A stretch of 7,781 bases of DNA from Draconibacterium orientale (GTDB lineage Bacteria; Bacteroidota; Bacteroidia; Bacteroidales; JAADGE01): NCBI GenBank assembly GCA_020718265.1, contig DYSM01000131.1, positions 1-7,781 on the forward strand, given 5' to 3'. This document shows positions 1 through 7,300 of the stretch, piece after piece; the first letter of the stretch is position 1, and every line of letters begins with the position of its first letter. Under the pieces are notes generated by a model. The model did not search any database. It was given only the letters and a program-made list of their open reading frames with translations, and was not told the origin of the DNA. The translations under genes were made by a program, and so were the position numbers.

Positions 1-14
1 ATTATCAGTAATTT

Positions 15-57
15 AACTTTACAAATTTTCAACTTTATGACTTTTTATACTGAACTC
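15..57. repeat. Degenerate 9-base repeat-like stretch
   Basis: This stretch reads AACTTTACA, AATTTTC, AACTTTATG, ACTTTTTAT and then a CTGAAC-like end. The first and third units closely match the reverse complement of the clean 9-base array at 7687-7758, whose reverse-complement unit is AACTTTATG or AACTTTACG. It may be a decayed array of the same family in the opposite orientation. The sequence is low in complexity and AT-rich, so chance similarity is a real alternative. No gene is visible in bases 1-138. Confidence 0.3.
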
Positions 58-65
58 TTCAATGT

Positions 66-98
66 ATGTAAATTTGGCATTCTCATACCGATTTACAT
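66..98. promoter_or_regulatory. Inverted repeat ATGTAAAT / ATTTACAT upstream of the oligopeptidase
   Basis: Two perfect 8-base arms, ATGTAAAT at 66-73 and ATTTACAT at 91-98, are separated by 17 bases. The left arm overlaps the candidate -7 promoter element at 69-76, so the pair could be an operator for a dimeric regulator. It could also form a weak hairpin at the start of the transcript. The arms are AT-rich and no known operator consensus was recognised, so the regulatory reading is inference. Confidence 0.35.
69..76 (+). promoter_or_regulatory. Candidate Bacteroidota -7 promoter element
   Basis: TAAATTTG matches the Bacteroidota -7 consensus TAnnTTTG exactly. A good -33 TTTG was not found at the expected 19-21 base distance; only a T-rich run near 42-46 is there. 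Transcription would start near base 83, giving a leader of about 90 bases before the ATG at 175. Confidence 0.35.
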
Positions 99-174
99 GC
101 AAATAATTGAAATATTGTATTTTAGAGTCTGAATACACTTGTCTGATATCTTAAATCCATATAAATTCAGTCTT

Positions 175-2310
175 ATGAAGAAGTTTTTTTTAATTCCGAT
201 TGCATTAACGACGTTGTTCGCTTGCAAGGAAAAAACTGCCGAAACTATGTACACATATCCGGAAACCCGAATGGATTCAACCGTTGTTGAAGACTATTTC
301 GGAACAAAAGTTGCCGACCCGTATCGTTGGTTGGAAGATGACAATTCCGATGAAACCAAAGCTTGGGTTGATTCGCAAAACGTATTGACATTCAATTATT
401 TAAAAGCAATCCCGTTTCGTCAAAATATCATTGACAGATTGACGGAAATTTACAATTACGAACGCTATTCGACGCCGTTCAAAAAAGCCGGAAAATATTT
501 CTATTTCAAGAACGACGGGCTTCAAAATCAGAGCGTTATGTACATGCAAACCGCCTTGGATGCCGAAGCCACAGTGTTACTCGACCCTAATAAATTGTCC
601 GACGACGGCACGGTTGCACTAAGTAGCCTCGATGTCTCGAAAGACGGTCAATTTTTGGCATATTCCATTTCGCGCGGCGGCTCGGATTGGAACGAAATTT
701 TTGTAAAACACATCGCTTCAGGTGAGCTTTTGAAAGACCACATTTTATGGGTGAAATTTTCTGAAATCACTTGGTACAGAGACGGTTTCTTCTATGGGCG
801 TTATCCCGAACCCAAGGAAGGCGGCGCACTTTCGGAAGCAAATAAAAATCAAAAATTGTATTACCACAAACTTGGAACCGAGCAAAGTGCCGACCAACTT
901 ATTTACGAAAATCCGAAATTTCCCGAACGCATGTACGGTGCAAGTATTTCGGACGATGAGAACTATTTGTTCTTGTCCGAATCGGAAACAACAAGCGGTA
1001 ATGGCTTGTATGTGAAAGATTTAACAAAATCGAACAGCAAATTCGTTCAAATTGCCGAAGGTTTTGATTTTGACTTCAATATTATCGAACACATCAAAGG
1101 TAAATTCCTGATTTTAAGCAATAAAGGTGCTGAAAAATACAAACTAATTTCAGTAGATGCTGCAAATCCGGCAGATTCTGCTCAATGGTTGGAAATTTTG
1201 CCCGAATCCGAAAATGTATTGCAATCCGTATCTGTCGGCGGCGGAAAACTTATCGCTACTTATATGCAAGATGCTAAGAGTAAGGTCGTTCTGTATGATT
1301 TTGACGGCAAAAATCCGAAAGAAGTCGTGTTGCCCGGAATTGGTTCAACAGGCGGAATTTCTGCAAATTTGGAAGACAAAATCGGCTTTTATTCGTTCAG
1401 TTCTTACACCGTTCCGACCGTAATTTACAAATACGATTTTGAATCCGGAAATTCGGAAATCTACAGAAAACCTGAGATAAAAGGCTTAAATTTCGACGAT
1501 TACACTACCGAACAAGTATTTTACACAAGCAAAGACGGTACAAAAGTTCCGATGTTCATCACCTATAAAAAAGGTATGAAGAAAGACGGCACAAATCCCA
1601 CATTATTATACGCTTACGGCGGTTTTAACATTAGTTTGACGCCGAGTTTTGCAATTACACGCATGATTTGGCTCGAAAAAGGTGGCGTGTTTGCAGTTGC
1701 AAATTTGCGAGGCGGCGGTGAATATGGCGAAGCTTGGCACAAAGCAGGCACTAAAATGCAGAAACAGAACGTGTTCGATGATTTTATTGCGGCAGCAGAA
1801 TATCTTCAAAACGTAAAATATACGTCAAAAGAGAAATTAGCAATTCAAGGCGGCTCGAACGGCGGTCTGCTTATTGGTGCGGTTACAAACCAACGTCCCG
1901 ATTTGTTTGCAGTTGCGTTGCCTCATGTCGGCGTAATGGATATGCTTCGTTATCAGGAATTTACAATAGGTCGAGCGTGGTCATCGGATTACGGAATGAG
2001 CAAGGACAGCAAAGAAATGTTCGATTATCTTTACAAATATTCGCCCGTACACACTATGAAAGCAAACACGGATTACCCTGCTGTTATGGTACTTACGGCT
2101 GATCATGATGACCGCGTGGTGCCCGCGCACTCGTTCAAATATGCTGCCTCGATGCAAGAAAAAACCAACGGTAAAAAACCGGCGTTTATCCGAATTGACA
2201 AGCAAGCCGGACACGGCGCAGGAAAACCGACTGCAAAAATTATTGAGGAAAATGCTGATATTTATGCGTTTATCTGGCAAAATATGGGCGTGAATCCGTA
2301 TAAAAAATAG
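175..2310 (+). CDS. Prolyl oligopeptidase (family S9A), predicted lipoprotein
   Basis: This is a serine peptidase that cleaves after proline in short peptides. The 711-residue protein starts with a lipoprotein signal (MKKFFLIPIALTTLFAC, lipobox LFAC, lipidated Cys17), so it probably acts anchored in the envelope. An N-terminal beta-propeller gate (about 25-430) is followed by an alpha/beta-hydrolase domain (about 470-705). The triad is complete: Ser561 in GGSNGG, Asp645 in DHDDRVV and His680 in GHGAGKP. Tyr481, Asn562, Trp602 and Arg647 match substrate-pocket residues of porcine enzyme (Tyr473, Asn555, Trp595, Arg643), and the PROSITE S9 serine signature fits from Asp540 onward. Length is close to the 710-residue porcine enzyme, plus a signal. 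The ATG at 175 was preferred over a TTG at 139 because it puts the signal peptide at the N-terminus. It appears to be a single-gene transcript closed by the terminator at 2332-2380. Confidence 0.96.
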   Translation: MKKFFLIPIALTTLFACKEKTAETMYTYPETRMDSTVVEDYFGTKVADPYRWLEDDNSDETKAWVDSQNVLTFNYLKAIPFRQNIIDRLTEIYNYERYSTPFKKAGKYFYFKNDGLQNQSVMYMQTALDAEATVLLDPNKLSDDGTVALSSLDVSKDGQFLAYSISRGGSDWNEIFVKHIASGELLKDHILWVKFSEITWYRDGFFYGRYPEPKEGGALSEANKNQKLYYHKLGTEQSADQLIYENPKFPERMYGASISDDENYLFLSESETTSGNGLYVKDLTKSNSKFVQIAEGFDFDFNIIEHIKGKFLILSNKGAEKYKLISVDAANPADSAQWLEILPESENVLQSVSVGGGKLIATYMQDAKSKVVLYDFDGKNPKEVVLPGIGSTGGISANLEDKIGFYSFSSYTVPTVIYKYDFESGNSEIYRKPEIKGLNFDDYTTEQVFYTSKDGTKVPMFITYKKGMKKDGTNPTLLYAYGGFNISLTPSFAITRMIWLEKGGVFAVANLRGGGEYGEAWHKAGTKMQKQNVFDDFIAAAEYLQNVKYTSKEKLAIQGGSNGGLLIGAVTNQRPDLFAVALPHVGVMDMLRYQEFTIGRAWSSDYGMSKDSKEMFDYLYKYSPVHTMKANTDYPAVMVLTADHDDRVVPAHSFKYAASMQEKTNGKKPAFIRIDKQAGHGAGKPTAKIIEENADIYAFIWQNMGVNPYKK

Positions 2311-2322
2311 AAATTTTATACA

Positions 2323-2357
2323 TTTGAAATTGAAATCGCGAATTTGTGCTAAGTTTG
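2323..2357 (+). promoter_or_regulatory. Candidate promoter inside the terminator, for the DUF4395 gene
   Basis: TTTG at 2323-2326 and TAAGTTTG at 2350-2357 match the Bacteroidota -33 and -7 elements, with a 23-base spacer that is slightly longer than the usual 19-21. The -7 element lies in the loop and inner stem of the terminator hairpin. Transcription would start near 2364, inside the right terminator arm, giving a leader of about 50 bases to the ATG at 2416. The match is short and could be chance. Confidence 0.3.
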
Positions 2358-2380
2358 CACTTCGCGATTTCTTTTTTCTT
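2332..2380 (+). terminator. Strong intrinsic terminator after the oligopeptidase gene
   Basis: Perfect 11-base arms, GAAATCGCGAA at 2332-2342 and TTCGCGATTTC at 2361-2371, enclose a second stem of GTGC (2346-2349) with GCAC (2357-2360). A TTT bulge lies on the left side and the loop has seven bases. A T-run, TTTTTTCTT, follows at 2372-2380. It begins 22 bases after the oligopeptidase stop codon and separates that gene from the DUF4395 gene. Confidence 0.88.
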
Positions 2381-2390
2381 AATTGAAAAA

Positions 2391-2411
2391 AAATCTCAAA
2401 TCTCAAATCTC
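2391..2411. repeat. Three tandem copies of AAATCTC
   Basis: The 7-base unit AAATCTC occurs three times without mismatch at 2391-2397, 2398-2404 and 2405-2411. It is followed by AAAC and then the ATG at 2416. The array occupies the place where a ribosome would bind, and no Shine-Dalgarno site is visible. Changes in copy number would alter leader length. They would shift the reading frame only if translation began at the upstream TTG at 2383. Confidence 0.85.
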
Positions 2412-2415
2412 AAAC

Positions 2416-2853
2416 ATGAACAATGCAATTTGCCCGATTTCCGATGTAAAATGTAATGAATATGCGTCTCGTGTTGTCAGTTTCTTGATGATGACAGGCG
2501 TGATAACATACATATTTACAGGTTATTACTATATCCTTGCGTTTTTGTCTGTCGATTTTTTTCTGCGCTGCTTTCTGAAAATTAAACACAGTCCTGTGAG
2601 TTGGCTTGCAAGTCTTATTTTTAAAACGTTCAAACTCCCGAATAAACCAAAAGACAAGGCTCCGAAAGTATTTGCATCGCGTTTGGGTTTTGCATTCGTA
2701 ACACTTGCGTTTGGACTTGCATTTATTTCAGAAACAGCATCTTACGCCATTGCAGGCCTACTCGCGGTGTTGGCTTTTATGGATTCGATTTTGAATTATT
2801 GTGTAGGCTGTGTGATTTATTCACGCTTGGTTTTACCTTTGTTTAAGAATTGA
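2416..2853 (+). CDS. DUF4395-family small membrane protein
   Basis: This 145-residue protein of unknown function is predicted to lie in the inner membrane. About four hydrophobic segments are visible (near 19-37, 38-54, 88-104 and 109-126), arranged as two hairpins around a basic loop rich in Lys and Pro (about 70-86). The N-terminal ICPISDVKCNE, the central PKVFASRLGFAF and the C-terminal CVGC resemble, from memory, conserved stretches of DUF4395. Five cysteines occur: Cys6, Cys13, Cys52, and Cys129 and Cys132 in a CxxC pair. Such pairs often serve in thiol redox chemistry or metal binding, but a role here is inference. The ATG at 2416 was chosen over an in-frame TTG at 2383 because the earlier start would translate the 7-base repeat and place a non-conserved tail before the motif. 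Its stop lies 11 bases from the stop of the converging minus-strand gene. Confidence 0.85.
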   Translation: MNNAICPISDVKCNEYASRVVSFLMMTGVITYIFTGYYYILAFLSVDFFLRCFLKIKHSPVSWLASLIFKTFKLPNKPKDKAPKVFASRLGFAFVTLAFGLAFISETASYAIAGLLAVLAFMDSILNYCVGCVIYSRLVLPLFKN

Positions 2854-2864
2854 AAATCAGATTT

Positions 2865-3302
2865 TTATAATGTAGAAATCATTATTACCGCCGGAATTAC
2901 GGCTAACAAACTTCCGAAGTAATACCAAAGACCTTTTTTTGACAAACTTAGCTGTTTTTCGGAGCTTAATTCTAAATACATTTTGAGCCAATTTTGAAAA
3001 TACTGTTCCGTGCCAATTGTGTAACGCACACATAAATAGATAGTTGCAATAAAAATCGAAGCTATCAACATGCCAATTGCCTTTCCGCTCAAAAATCCGA
3101 AAATGTCTTGAATAACATCTTCAAACCAATCCGCTAAATTTGGAATAAGTGCTGAAAGAAAGATAAAAACTGTTGCTAAATTTACGAACAACATAACGGA
3201 AACGAGGATATTTCCGTTCTTCAACGCGCTGTTTTCCTTGCCTTTAGCTCGAAGTTCGTAGTATTGATTCCAATATAGATTTTTGATAAAACTTTTCATC
3301 AT
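2865..3302 (-). CDS. Hypothetical three-helix membrane protein
   Basis: I do not recognise this 145-residue protein. Three hydrophobic segments (about 31-53, 72-94 and 124-144) suggest an inner-membrane protein. It has a basic, aromatic-rich N-terminus (residues 1-28) and a polar loop (about 95-122) containing WLKMYLELSSEKQ. No catalytic motif or paired cysteines are seen. It begins 4 bases after the stop of the ketopantoate reductase gene, so the two are very likely cotranscribed and perhaps translationally coupled. Two ATGs lie in tandem (3302 and 3299). An AAGGG at 3304-3308, overlapping the upstream stop codon, is 1 base from the first ATG and 4 from the second. Ribosome spacing therefore slightly favours the second, giving 144 residues. 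The protein could be lineage-specific; its link to the reductase rests only on position. Confidence 0.75.
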   Translation of the reverse strand: MMKSFIKNLYWNQYYELRAKGKENSALKNGNILVSVMLFVNLATVFIFLSALIPNLADWFEDVIQDIFGFLSGKAIGMLIASIFIATIYLCVRYTIGTEQYFQNWLKMYLELSSEKQLSLSKKGLWYYFGSLLAVIPAVIMISTL

Positions 3303-3306
3303 ACCC

Positions 3307-4239
3307 TTATTTTTCCAATGATTTTCGTGCGCGTTTTTCCATAGGTAAAATGCTGTGGTACACGAATTTGTTTATCGGAGTCTGCACACCGTAACGTTCA
3401 CCCAACTTCACAACCGTTCCGTTTTGATATTCAATTTCCGAAGGTTTTCCCGACAAAATATCGCGCGACATGGAAGATGTTGATTCATAAGGCAATGTAT
3501 CGGTATAGGCAACCGTTTTTTGAACAAAATCAGGCTCAATTTTTAAACCAATTTTTTGAGAAACAGCAAAAATTTCGTTCATCAACTCAATCATCATTTG
3601 ACGAGTTTCGGGAATTTCTCCGATTTCGCCGTAACTCGATTGTGTAACTGCAAGTAACCCGCTGACACAGATTGCGTTAAACTTGCGCCAAAGGTCTGCC
3701 TGAATGTCTTCGGAAATGACCGAGCGAATGTCTGCATTATCGAATATCTCTTTGATTTTCAGTATTCTGACGGATTTTGAGTTGTCCGTTTCGCCGAATG
3801 TTATTGTCGGTTCTATGGCTGTGTGTGAAATTACGCCGGGCGATTCTATTTCGCTCATAATTCTGCAAAACCCTTCGATAATATGTTTACGGTCAATAAC
3901 TTGTGCAAGTTCGTCGGATGCCAAAATTCCATTTTGAAGCGGTAATATTATCGAATTTTCGTGCAAAATTCCGTTAATTTCATGCACAATCGTTCGGATT
4001 TGCCACGCTTTCACGGCGAGGATAACGAGGTCGGGCTGACCAAGTTCCGAGAAAGTATCAGTTGCAAAAACTGTTTTTAGCTCAAAATTGCCTTTAAAAC
4101 TCTTGATTTTCAACCCGTTGTTTTGTAAAACTTCCAAATTTTTTCCGCGAGCTAAAAATTTTACATTGTAGCCTGTTTTCGCCAATTTTGCCCCGAAATA
4201 TCCGCCCACGCCGCCCGTGCCTATGATTGCGATTGTCAT
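3307..4239 (-). CDS. panE: 2-dehydropantoate 2-reductase (ketopantoate reductase) family
   Basis: The family reduces 2-dehydropantoate to pantoate with NADPH, a cytoplasmic step of pantothenate and coenzyme A synthesis. The 310-residue protein has an N-terminal Rossmann domain starting at once with MTIAIIGTGGVGGYFG (nucleotide loop 7-16) and Arg31, placed to bind the NADPH 2'-phosphate. Asn103 in LPLQNG follows. The C-terminal helical domain has the catalytic-type Lys186 in WRKFNAI and Ser255/Ser256 with Glu268 and Asn273 in the SSM...SEIEYQNG motif, corresponding to Lys176, Ser244 and Glu256 of the E. coli enzyme. The full residue set supports an active enzyme. An upstream in-frame ATG at 4275 would add 12 residues before the first Rossmann strand and lies before the likely transcription start, so 4239 was chosen. 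No other pan genes are nearby, and paralogues of this fold can act on other 2-keto acids, so the substrate is less certain than the family. Confidence 0.9.
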   Translation of the reverse strand: MTIAIIGTGGVGGYFGAKLAKTGYNVKFLARGKNLEVLQNNGLKIKSFKGNFELKTVFATDTFSELGQPDLVILAVKAWQIRTIVHEINGILHENSIILPLQNGILASDELAQVIDRKHIIEGFCRIMSEIESPGVISHTAIEPTITFGETDNSKSVRILKIKEIFDNADIRSVISEDIQADLWRKFNAICVSGLLAVTQSSYGEIGEIPETRQMMIELMNEIFAVSQKIGLKIEPDFVQKTVAYTDTLPYESTSSMSRDILSGKPSEIEYQNGTVVKLGERYGVQTPINKFVYHSILPMEKRARKSLEK

Positions 4240-4263
4240 GTTTTTATTCTTGAAAATTTCAAC

Positions 4264-4295
4264 CAAAACTATCATTTTTTTTTGATTTCGGCAAG
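4264..4295 (-). promoter_or_regulatory. Candidate promoter of the reductase unit
   Basis: Read on the minus strand, TAGTTTTG (4264-4271) matches the -7 consensus TAnnTTTG. CTTG (4292-4295), one base off TTTG, sits 20 bases upstream of it as a -33 element. Transcription would begin near 4258, about 20 bases before the ATG at 4239. That would exclude the alternative start at 4275. Confidence 0.4.
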
Positions 4296-4308
4296 TCTAA
4301 AAATCGTG

Positions 4309-4339
4309 TTTCGTTTTTGCTTTTTTTTAAGTAACTTTG
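4309..4339 (+). promoter_or_regulatory. Candidate promoter of the barrel-fusion gene
   Basis: TAACTTTG at 4332-4339 matches the Bacteroidota -7 consensus exactly. TTTC at 4309-4312, one base off TTTG, is 19 bases upstream as a weak -33 element. Transcription would start near 4346, leaving a leader of about 54 bases that contains the paired palindromes at 4363-4384. It is divergent from the reductase promoter, with about 35 bases between the -7 and -33 ends of the two. Confidence 0.45.
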
Positions 4340-4362
4340 TAGATTAATTCTAGTGTTCATCG

Positions 4363-4384
4363 TTTGCAAATTTGTTTTGCAAAA
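4363..4384. promoter_or_regulatory. Paired palindromes TTTGCAAA in the leader of the barrel-fusion gene
   Basis: The self-complementary octamer TTTGCAAA occurs at 4363-4370 and again at 4376-4383, the second extended to the 10-base palindrome TTTTGCAAAA (4375-4384). Their centres are 13 bases apart. Because each copy is its own complement, the two can also pair with each other as an 8-base stem with a 5-base loop, ending 16 bases before the start codon. It could be a double operator or a leader hairpin limiting translation. Neither reading is proven. Confidence 0.4.
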
Positions 4385-4399
4385 TAAATATGTAATACA

Positions 4400-7300
4400 T
4401 TGAAAATCAAAGCTTATATTAGTTTGCTCACTTTAGTTTTTGTGCTCGTTTGGTCCGATAGTTTTGCGCAATTTTACAACGGACATCAAATGAGTTTCGG
4501 CAAAAACAGGGTTCAATATAAAAAACGGTCGCATTGGCAGTTTCAGCGATACGAAAAATACGATGTCTATTTTTACGGCGAAAGCGATTATCAGGCGAAG
4601 AAAATTGCAGAGCTTGCCGAGCGAATATTGCCCGAAGTTGAAGAGTATTTTGGTTACGGAATCCAAAAACGTATCATTTTTGTAAGTTATCGAACATTGT
4701 CGGATTTTCGAGCCGGAAATATTGGTTATATGCCTGAGGATGAGAACTCTAACATAGGCGGTGTTACCCGAATTATTGATAATAAAGTGCTGCTGTATTA
4801 CGAGGGCGAAAACGAAAAATTGGAAAATTTAGTGCGCGGAGGAATTTCGGAAATCATTGTAAATGAGATGCTTTACGGTGGCAGTTATCGTCAAAAAATC
4901 TCAAATTCCGCCCTGATGAGTTTACCCGAATGGTTTTCCGAAGGTTTAATGAGTTATTTGAACGAAGAGTGGAATTACGAAATTGAAAATGAAATTCGGG
5001 ATATGTTTCTTTCGGGTAAAATGAAGAAAATCAATCATTTGAGTGGAGAACAGGCGCGTATTGCCGGGCATTCGTTTTGGTATTTTGTTTCGGTTCGGTA
5101 TGGTAAATCAGTGATTCCTAATATTTTATATCTTACAAGAGCAAATAAAAATTCAGACACCGGATTTCGTGTTGTTACAGGGCAGACAGTCAAGGATTTA
5201 ATGCCGGACTGGAAGGCTTTTTACGAACAAATGCTAAATTTTTCCGATGGCACAAAATCCGAGCTTTCAATTGAAAATCAGCTAATTAAAGGAAAAAAAT
5301 CGGCTAAACTTTACAATTTGAGTGTCAGTCCGGACGGAAAATACATTGCGTATATCAGTAACATAAAAGGTCGTTTTTCTGTTAAACTGTTCGACAAAGA
5401 AACTTCAAAAGAAAAATCTATATTTAACAAAGGGCACAAACTTGAACAAATTACAGATTATTCATATCCTGTAACCGGTTGGCATCCAACGAGTAAGATG
5501 TTTGCATTTGTTGTTGAAGAGGAAGGCAAGCCGATGATGTATATGTATTATCCGGCAACGAAGGAAATTCGGAAACGCAATATGAGTTTTTTGCATAAAG
5601 TATTGTCTTTTGATTTTTCGGATTCCGGTTTTGATGTTGCAATTTCGGGCGTATTGGACGGAAAAACAGACATTTATCTTTTCAACACGGCATCTGCTGT
5701 CCTTAAAAAATTGACGGACGATGCTGCCGATGATTTGAACCCGATTTTTGTAAATAATTCCAAACAGATTTTGTTTTCCTCAAATCGTGTTGGAAATGAG
5801 CGAGTTGCAGAAGCATCCGGTTTGAGCGAAACTTACGACTTGTTCCTGAGTAGTTTCGATTCGGATTCCGAATTGGTGCGTGTCAGCGAAACACCATATT
5901 CCGACGAACGAAACGCGGGCGAATTAGCCAAAAATCGTTTCATTGCACTCACGGACACGAACGGAATTATTAATAAAACCGTAGTCGCATTCGACAGTAC
6001 AATTGCGTTTATAGATACGGCAATTCATTACCGTTTTTTTTCAGTTCAAAATCGAATAACAGACTATGGTTCAAATATTTACGATTCAAAACTATTTCCA
6101 CATAAATCAACTTCTGCCGATATTGTTTTGCTAAAAAATCGGTATCGAATCCTTGAAAATCAGTTTACACAAACAGCAAATTTTAATAGCGGGAAAAATG
6201 TTACGGATTTTAAAAGGCGATTTATTGAAAACCAAAATGAAGAACGTCGTCGTCAACTTGCTTATATACAGAAGAAAAGCCGCGAGCAACAACGTTTGGA
6301 CAGCTTGCGTGCACATCCGCCGAAAAACTTACCGCATCCCGATAGTTTGAGTATTGATATTAATAATTATGTCTTTGAAAAAGAACGTCTTAACTCACTG
6401 TTTTATCAAGTAAATCCGATTGCTGAAGATACGCTCGGTGCGGCTGCCGATACGTTTATTGCAACACGAAATTACCGTCGCACATTTTTCACAAATTATG
6501 CGACACAGCAAGTCGATTTCGGATTTATGAGCAATTCCTACCAAGCGTTTACCGGTTCGGCGTATTTTTTTAGTCCGGGTATGAATGTGTTCACAAAAGT
6601 CGGAATTTACGATTTGTTAGAAGATTATCGACTCTCGGGCGCATTTAAAGTTGGTACGGACTTAAAAAATTTCGAGTATCTTGTTAGTTTTGAGGATTTT
6701 AAACGCCGTTGGGATAAACAATATATTTACCATCGACTAACTTATCAACGCGAGTATGACCCCGAATACGAATATTCTCCTTTTTTGAAAATTTATACGA
6801 ACGATGTTACTTCAATTTTTAAATATCCGTTTTCACAGGTCGCATCAATACGACTTTCGGGAACTTTACGATATGACCTAACCACCATGTTGCCCAACGA
6901 GTTAGGTCAACAAACGCTTGAATATCCGGATGCACATCAATTTTTTTCGAGTGCAAAAGCTGAGTTTATTTTTGATAATTCACTTGGTTTGGGGCTGAAT
7001 TTATATGAAGGTGTGCGCTTAAAAGTGTTTTCTGAATTTTATCAAGAAGTTGATCAAACTTACACAAATTTGTGGGTCAATGGTTTTGACATTCGTGCAT
7101 ACAAACGCATACATCGTAACTTTATCTTTGCCGGCAGGTTAGCCGGAAGTGCGGCGTTCGGAAAAAGCAAATTGCTTTATTATCTGGGCGGCGTGGATAA
7201 TTGGTATGTTTTCAACCCGGATTTTGAAAAATTTGATAAAACAGTGAATATCAATACGAACGAAAACTATGTTTATCAAGCAGTTGCAACAAATATGCGA

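Noticed and set aside
139..174. TTG start at 139 for the oligopeptidase, adding 12 residues
   Set aside because: It would bury the lipoprotein signal behind a polar extension. The ATG at 175 gives a standard MKK-type signal with a lipobox at residues 14-17.
1606..1809. Minus-strand open frame of 67 residues inside the oligopeptidase gene
   Set aside because: It is antisense to the conserved hydrolase core, has a Cys/His-rich composition with no motif pattern, and has no start context.
1981..2406. Minus-strand open frame of 141 residues overlapping the end of the oligopeptidase gene
   Set aside because: It lies antisense to strongly conserved catalytic sequence and runs through the terminator. 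Its product is Phe/Arg/Ile-rich without any recognisable motif. It is best explained as a shadow of the real gene.
2854..2866. Bidirectional terminator between the converging genes
   Set aside because: Only a 5-base AT-only stem (AAAAT/ATTTT with a 3-base loop) is visible, too weak to call although a T-run follows.
3704..3937. Plus-strand open frame of 77 residues opposite the reductase gene
   Set aside because: The reductase frame here encodes conserved family sequence. The opposite product shows no motif and is a shadow.
4240..4275. ATG at 4275 as the reductase start
   Set aside because: It adds 12 residues before the first Rossmann strand, which normally begins within a few residues of the start. 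It also lies upstream of the likely transcription start.
6131..6350. Short open frames on both strands within the barrel-fusion gene
   Set aside because: They fall in the variable linker region, where constraint is low and chance open frames are common. No motifs or start signals were seen.
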